Below the pieces are notes generated by a model that was not told the origin of the DNA, ran no database searches, and saw only the letters and a list, made by a program, of their open reading frames with translations. From Bacillota bacterium (GTDB taxonomy: Bacteria > Bacillota > SHA-98 > UBA4971), in assembly GCA_014360195.1 (NCBI GenBank), contig JACIXY010000010.1, positions 1-64,000 of the forward strand: 64,000 bases of DNA. The letters are read 5' to 3'. Shown one piece after another: positions 61,638-64,000 of the stretch; the stretch's first letter is position 1; each line of letters starts with the position of its first letter. The translations under genes were made by a program, and so were the position numbers.

Positions 61638-63743
61638 TCAGGCCGAGGATTCAGCGCTGCCGGGCTCGGGCTTCGCCTCCTCGCGATAGTCACACGTCTC
61701 CCTCACGCACGCGCGCAGCCTGCCCCCTCTCCCGCGCTTCACCAGAAACGCTCCGCACTTCGGGCAGGTGGCCTTCACCGGGGTGTACCACGTGGTGAAT
61801 CGGCAGTCGGGGTACCTGCTGCAGCCGTAGAACTTCCTGCCCTTCCTGGTCCTTCGCTCGACCACCTCGGCGCCGCACTCGGGGCAGTTCACCCCGGTGG
61901 AGCGCACGATCTTCTTCGTGAACGTGCACTCGGGATATCCCTGGCACCCGAGAAATGTCCCAAACCTCCCGTGTTTTACCACCAGTGGGCGCCCGCACTC
62001 GGGGCACGTCTCCTCGGTAACCTCGTCCGGGATTTTGACGCGCCCCATGGTCTCTTCGGCGGCGCTCACGGTCTTCTGGAAGGGGACGTAAAACTCGTCG
62101 ACCACCCTCACCCAGTCAAGCTCGCCCTCGGCGATCCTGTCGAGCTGGCTCTCCATGTCCGCAGTGAACGCCACGTCGACCACCTGGGGGTAAACCTGCT
62201 TCAGGAGGTCCACAACCACGAATCCGAGCTGGGTGGGATGGAATCTCTTGTCCTCTAGCACCACATACCCGCGCCTCAGAATCGTGTCGATGATCGGTGC
62301 GTAAGTGCTGGGTCTACCAATGCCGTTTTCCTCCAGCGCCTTCACGAGGGAGGCCTCAGTGTATCGCGGAGGCGGCTCTGTAAAATGCTGAGCCGGCTCC
62401 AGCCGCACAAGGGTGAGAATCTCCCCCTCGCGCACCTCCGGGAGCCCCGGTTCCTCCTCCTTGCCGTTGTCGGTGGCTTCCTGATAGACCAGGGTAAACC
62501 CGGGGAACTGCACCCTTGAACCCGTGGCCCTGAACGTGTACCCCTTCGCCTGCACGTCGACGCTCATAGCGTCGAGCACGGCCGATTCCATCTGGCTCGC
62601 CACGAACCTCTCCCAGATCAGCTTGTAGAGCCTGTACTGGTCGCGGGTGAGATAGGGCTTCACCTGGTCGGGCAGCCTCTCCACCGCCGTAGGGCGTATC
62701 GCCTCGTGGGCATCCTGGCTGGTGACCTTCGCGCGATACCGCCTTGGGTGACCAGGCACGTACTCCTGCCCGTAGGTCTTCACGATGAACGCCCTCGCGG
62801 CCTGCTCTGCCTCGACGGCAACACGCACCGAGTCGGTGCGGATATACGTGACAAGCCCGACGCTTCCCTCGTCGCCGAGTTGCAGGCCCTCGTAAAGCTG
62901 CTGGGCCACCTGCATGGTTTTCCGCGACCCGAATCCCAGCTTCCTCGAGGCCTCCTGCTGCAAGGTGCTCGTGGTGAACGGCGGCGCAGGATTTCGACGC
63001 CGCTCTTTCCTTGTGACCCGCGCCACCTGGTAGGTTGCGCCCGCGAGGTCGTCCAGAATGGATCTGGCCTCGCTCTCGTTGCAGACCTCGACTTTCTTTC
63101 CGCCGCGGAGCACGAGCTTCGCAGGAAACTCCCGCCCCTCGTCATGGGACCGAAGGTGGGCGGTGATCGACCAGTACTCCTGCGGCACATGCGCCTGTAT
63201 CTCCCTTTCCCTGTCGCAGATGAGCCTTACGGCAACCGACTGGACCCTGCCGGCCGATAGCCCCCTCCGTACCTTCTTCCATAAAAGCGGGCTCAGGCTA
63301 TAACCCACCAGGCGGTCGAGCACCCGTCTCGCCTGCTGGGCATTCACCCGATCCATATCGATCGGCCTCGGACTTTCAAGCGCAGCCTTGATGGCAGGCC
63401 GCGTTATCTCATTGAACTCGATGCGGCATGGGCTCCCCGGGTCGATCCCCAGCACCTGCGTGAGGTGCCACGATATCGCCTCCCCTTCGCGATCGGGGTC
63501 GGTGGCCAGCAGCACGTCTTGCGCCGACTCCACCGCACCTTTGAGCTCGCGGATGATATCACTCCTGTCTTTGAGGACCACGTAGTGCGGCTCATAGCCG
63601 TCCTTCACGTCCACCCCGAGCCTGCTCTTGGGAAGGTCGCGCACGTGGCCCTTGGAGGCTTTCACCGTGTACCCTGGCCCGAGGAACTTCCCTATGGTCT
63701 TCGCCTTCGCTGGCGACTCAACTATCACAAGGGACTTCGGCAT
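61638..63743 (-). CDS. topA: DNA topoisomerase I
   Basis: Type IA topoisomerase that relaxes negative supercoils. The 701-residue protein has an N-terminal Toprim domain (VIVESPAKAKTIGKFLG, DPDREGEAISWH), the active-site Tyr in GLVTYIRTDS, and three C-terminal zinc ribbons (CPECG...CQGYPEC, CPECG...CSRYPDC, CPKCG...C-x4-C). ATG 63743 follows AGGAG; the upstream start at 63758 overlaps this Shine-Dalgarno. It is 168 bases from trmFO. Confidence 0.97.
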   Translation of the reverse strand: MPKSLVIVESPAKAKTIGKFLGPGYTVKASKGHVRDLPKSRLGVDVKDGYEPHYVVLKDRSDIIRELKGAVESAQDVLLATDPDREGEAISWHLTQVLGIDPGSPCRIEFNEITRPAIKAALESPRPIDMDRVNAQQARRVLDRLVGYSLSPLLWKKVRRGLSAGRVQSVAVRLICDREREIQAHVPQEYWSITAHLRSHDEGREFPAKLVLRGGKKVEVCNESEARSILDDLAGATYQVARVTRKERRRNPAPPFTTSTLQQEASRKLGFGSRKTMQVAQQLYEGLQLGDEGSVGLVTYIRTDSVRVAVEAEQAARAFIVKTYGQEYVPGHPRRYRAKVTSQDAHEAIRPTAVERLPDQVKPYLTRDQYRLYKLIWERFVASQMESAVLDAMSVDVQAKGYTFRATGSRVQFPGFTLVYQEATDNGKEEEPGLPEVREGEILTLVRLEPAQHFTEPPPRYTEASLVKALEENGIGRPSTYAPIIDTILRRGYVVLEDKRFHPTQLGFVVVDLLKQVYPQVVDVAFTADMESQLDRIAEGELDWVRVVDEFYVPFQKTVSAAEETMGRVKIPDEVTEETCPECGRPLVVKHGRFGTFLGCQGYPECTFTKKIVRSTGVNCPECGAEVVERRTRKGRKFYGCSRYPDCRFTTWYTPVKATCPKCGAFLVKRGRGGRLRACVRETCDYREEAKPEPGSAESSA

Positions 63744-63775
63744 CCTGACACTCCTCATCCATTCTGCACTCTCAC

Positions 63776-63994
63776 TCAGTGAAGCAGCCGGGGCTCTGGT
63801 CTTGCGTCTTCGTCTTCGTCCTCCGTGGCCTCGTCATCGCCGTCGCGGCCCTGGGCCTGGCCAAGGATCATGGCGACCCTCTCCCTGTCCTCTATGACGC
63901 TGGAGAGCACGAGCGCCATATCTGCGGCGTCGACCTCACCGGAATCGAACGCTGCCACGAGAAGGAGGGCCTCCTCGAGCTCATCGGGCCGCAC
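63776..63994 (-). CDS. Hypothetical protein, 5' end may lie outside window
   Basis: The visible 72-residue frame starts at a GTG six bases from the window edge and could extend upstream. The N-terminal part is helical and hydrophobic (ELEEALLLVAAFDSG), and the C-terminal part is very acidic (DGDDEATEDEDEDA). It ends 33 bases ahead of topA. No family recognised. dprA usually occupies this place but nothing DprA-like is seen. Confidence 0.45.
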   Translation of the reverse strand: MRPDELEEALLLVAAFDSGEVDAADMALVLSSVIEDRERVAMILGQAQGRDGDDEATEDEDEDARPEPRLLH

Positions 63995-64000
63995 AAGGCC

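Noticed and set aside
63776-63994. dprA/smf upstream of topA
   Set aside because: The usual neighbour was expected, but the visible residues are acidic and show no Rossmann-like or DprA C-terminal motif.

Overview
The window is 64 kb of GC-rich DNA from a strictly anaerobic, endospore-forming Bacillota. The evidence is a CODH/acetyl-CoA synthase operon, formyl-THF synthetase, NfnAB, an electron-bifurcating-type [FeFe] hydrogenase, Rex, CodY, HslUV, a gerA-type germination operon and a T-box on valS. The genus cannot be named from sequence alone. The gene set fits an acetogen or a syntrophic acetate oxidiser running the Wood-Ljungdahl pathway. Almost everything lies on the minus strand; only the germination operon is on the plus strand. 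TTG and GTG starts are common, and I chose starts from Shine-Dalgarno placement and known family N-termini.

Region 1 (1-19.9 kb, minus). A leftward operon reads cooC, a CooF-like ferredoxin, cooS/acsA, an FAD oxidoreductase, acsB, acsC, a RACo-type corrinoid activator, acsF, acsD, acsE, a MaoC-like protein, nfnA, nfnB, fhs and ndk. A NuoF-like flavoprotein then runs off the left edge. Together these genes cover CO2/CO reduction, methyl transfer to the corrinoid protein, acetyl-CoA synthesis, formate activation and NADPH/ferredoxin/NADH balancing.

Region 2 (19.9-23.8 kb). This accessory stretch holds the CODH operon promoter with a Rex-type operator, a TGAG microsatellite, a ~650-base array of degenerate palindromes with a ~32-base period, rex, and a HepT/MntA toxin-antitoxin pair. 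The palindrome array is the most unusual feature in the window.

Region 3 (23.8-32.8 kb, minus). This carries the hydrogenase genes hydA, hydB, hydC and a 2Fe-2S protein. Upstream, and transcribed toward them, is a module of RseC-like, HATPase, PHP, DRTGG, HydA-like, HATPase and DRTGG proteins. It is probably a redox- or H2-responsive regulatory unit.

Region 4 (32.8-50.5 kb, minus). Housekeeping genes: a SPOR protein, a FolC-NTPase fusion, an Nth-type endonuclease, valS with a T-box leader, a glycosyltransferase, ispG, rseP, dxr, a ytvI-like gene, cdsA, uppS, a ferredoxin, frr, pyrH, tsf and rpsB.

Region 5 (50.7-64 kb). The gerAA-AB-AC operon plus a small membrane protein (plus strand) is followed by the classic codY-hslU-hslV-xerC-trmFO-topA block (minus strand).

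Two themes cut across the regions. Short MITE-like elements with CTRAGT ends sit at gene boundaries (1858, 23404, 45555 and 56883). Short-unit repeat expansions lie inside or next to coding sequences (valS, gerAA, a DRTGG gene, gerAC).
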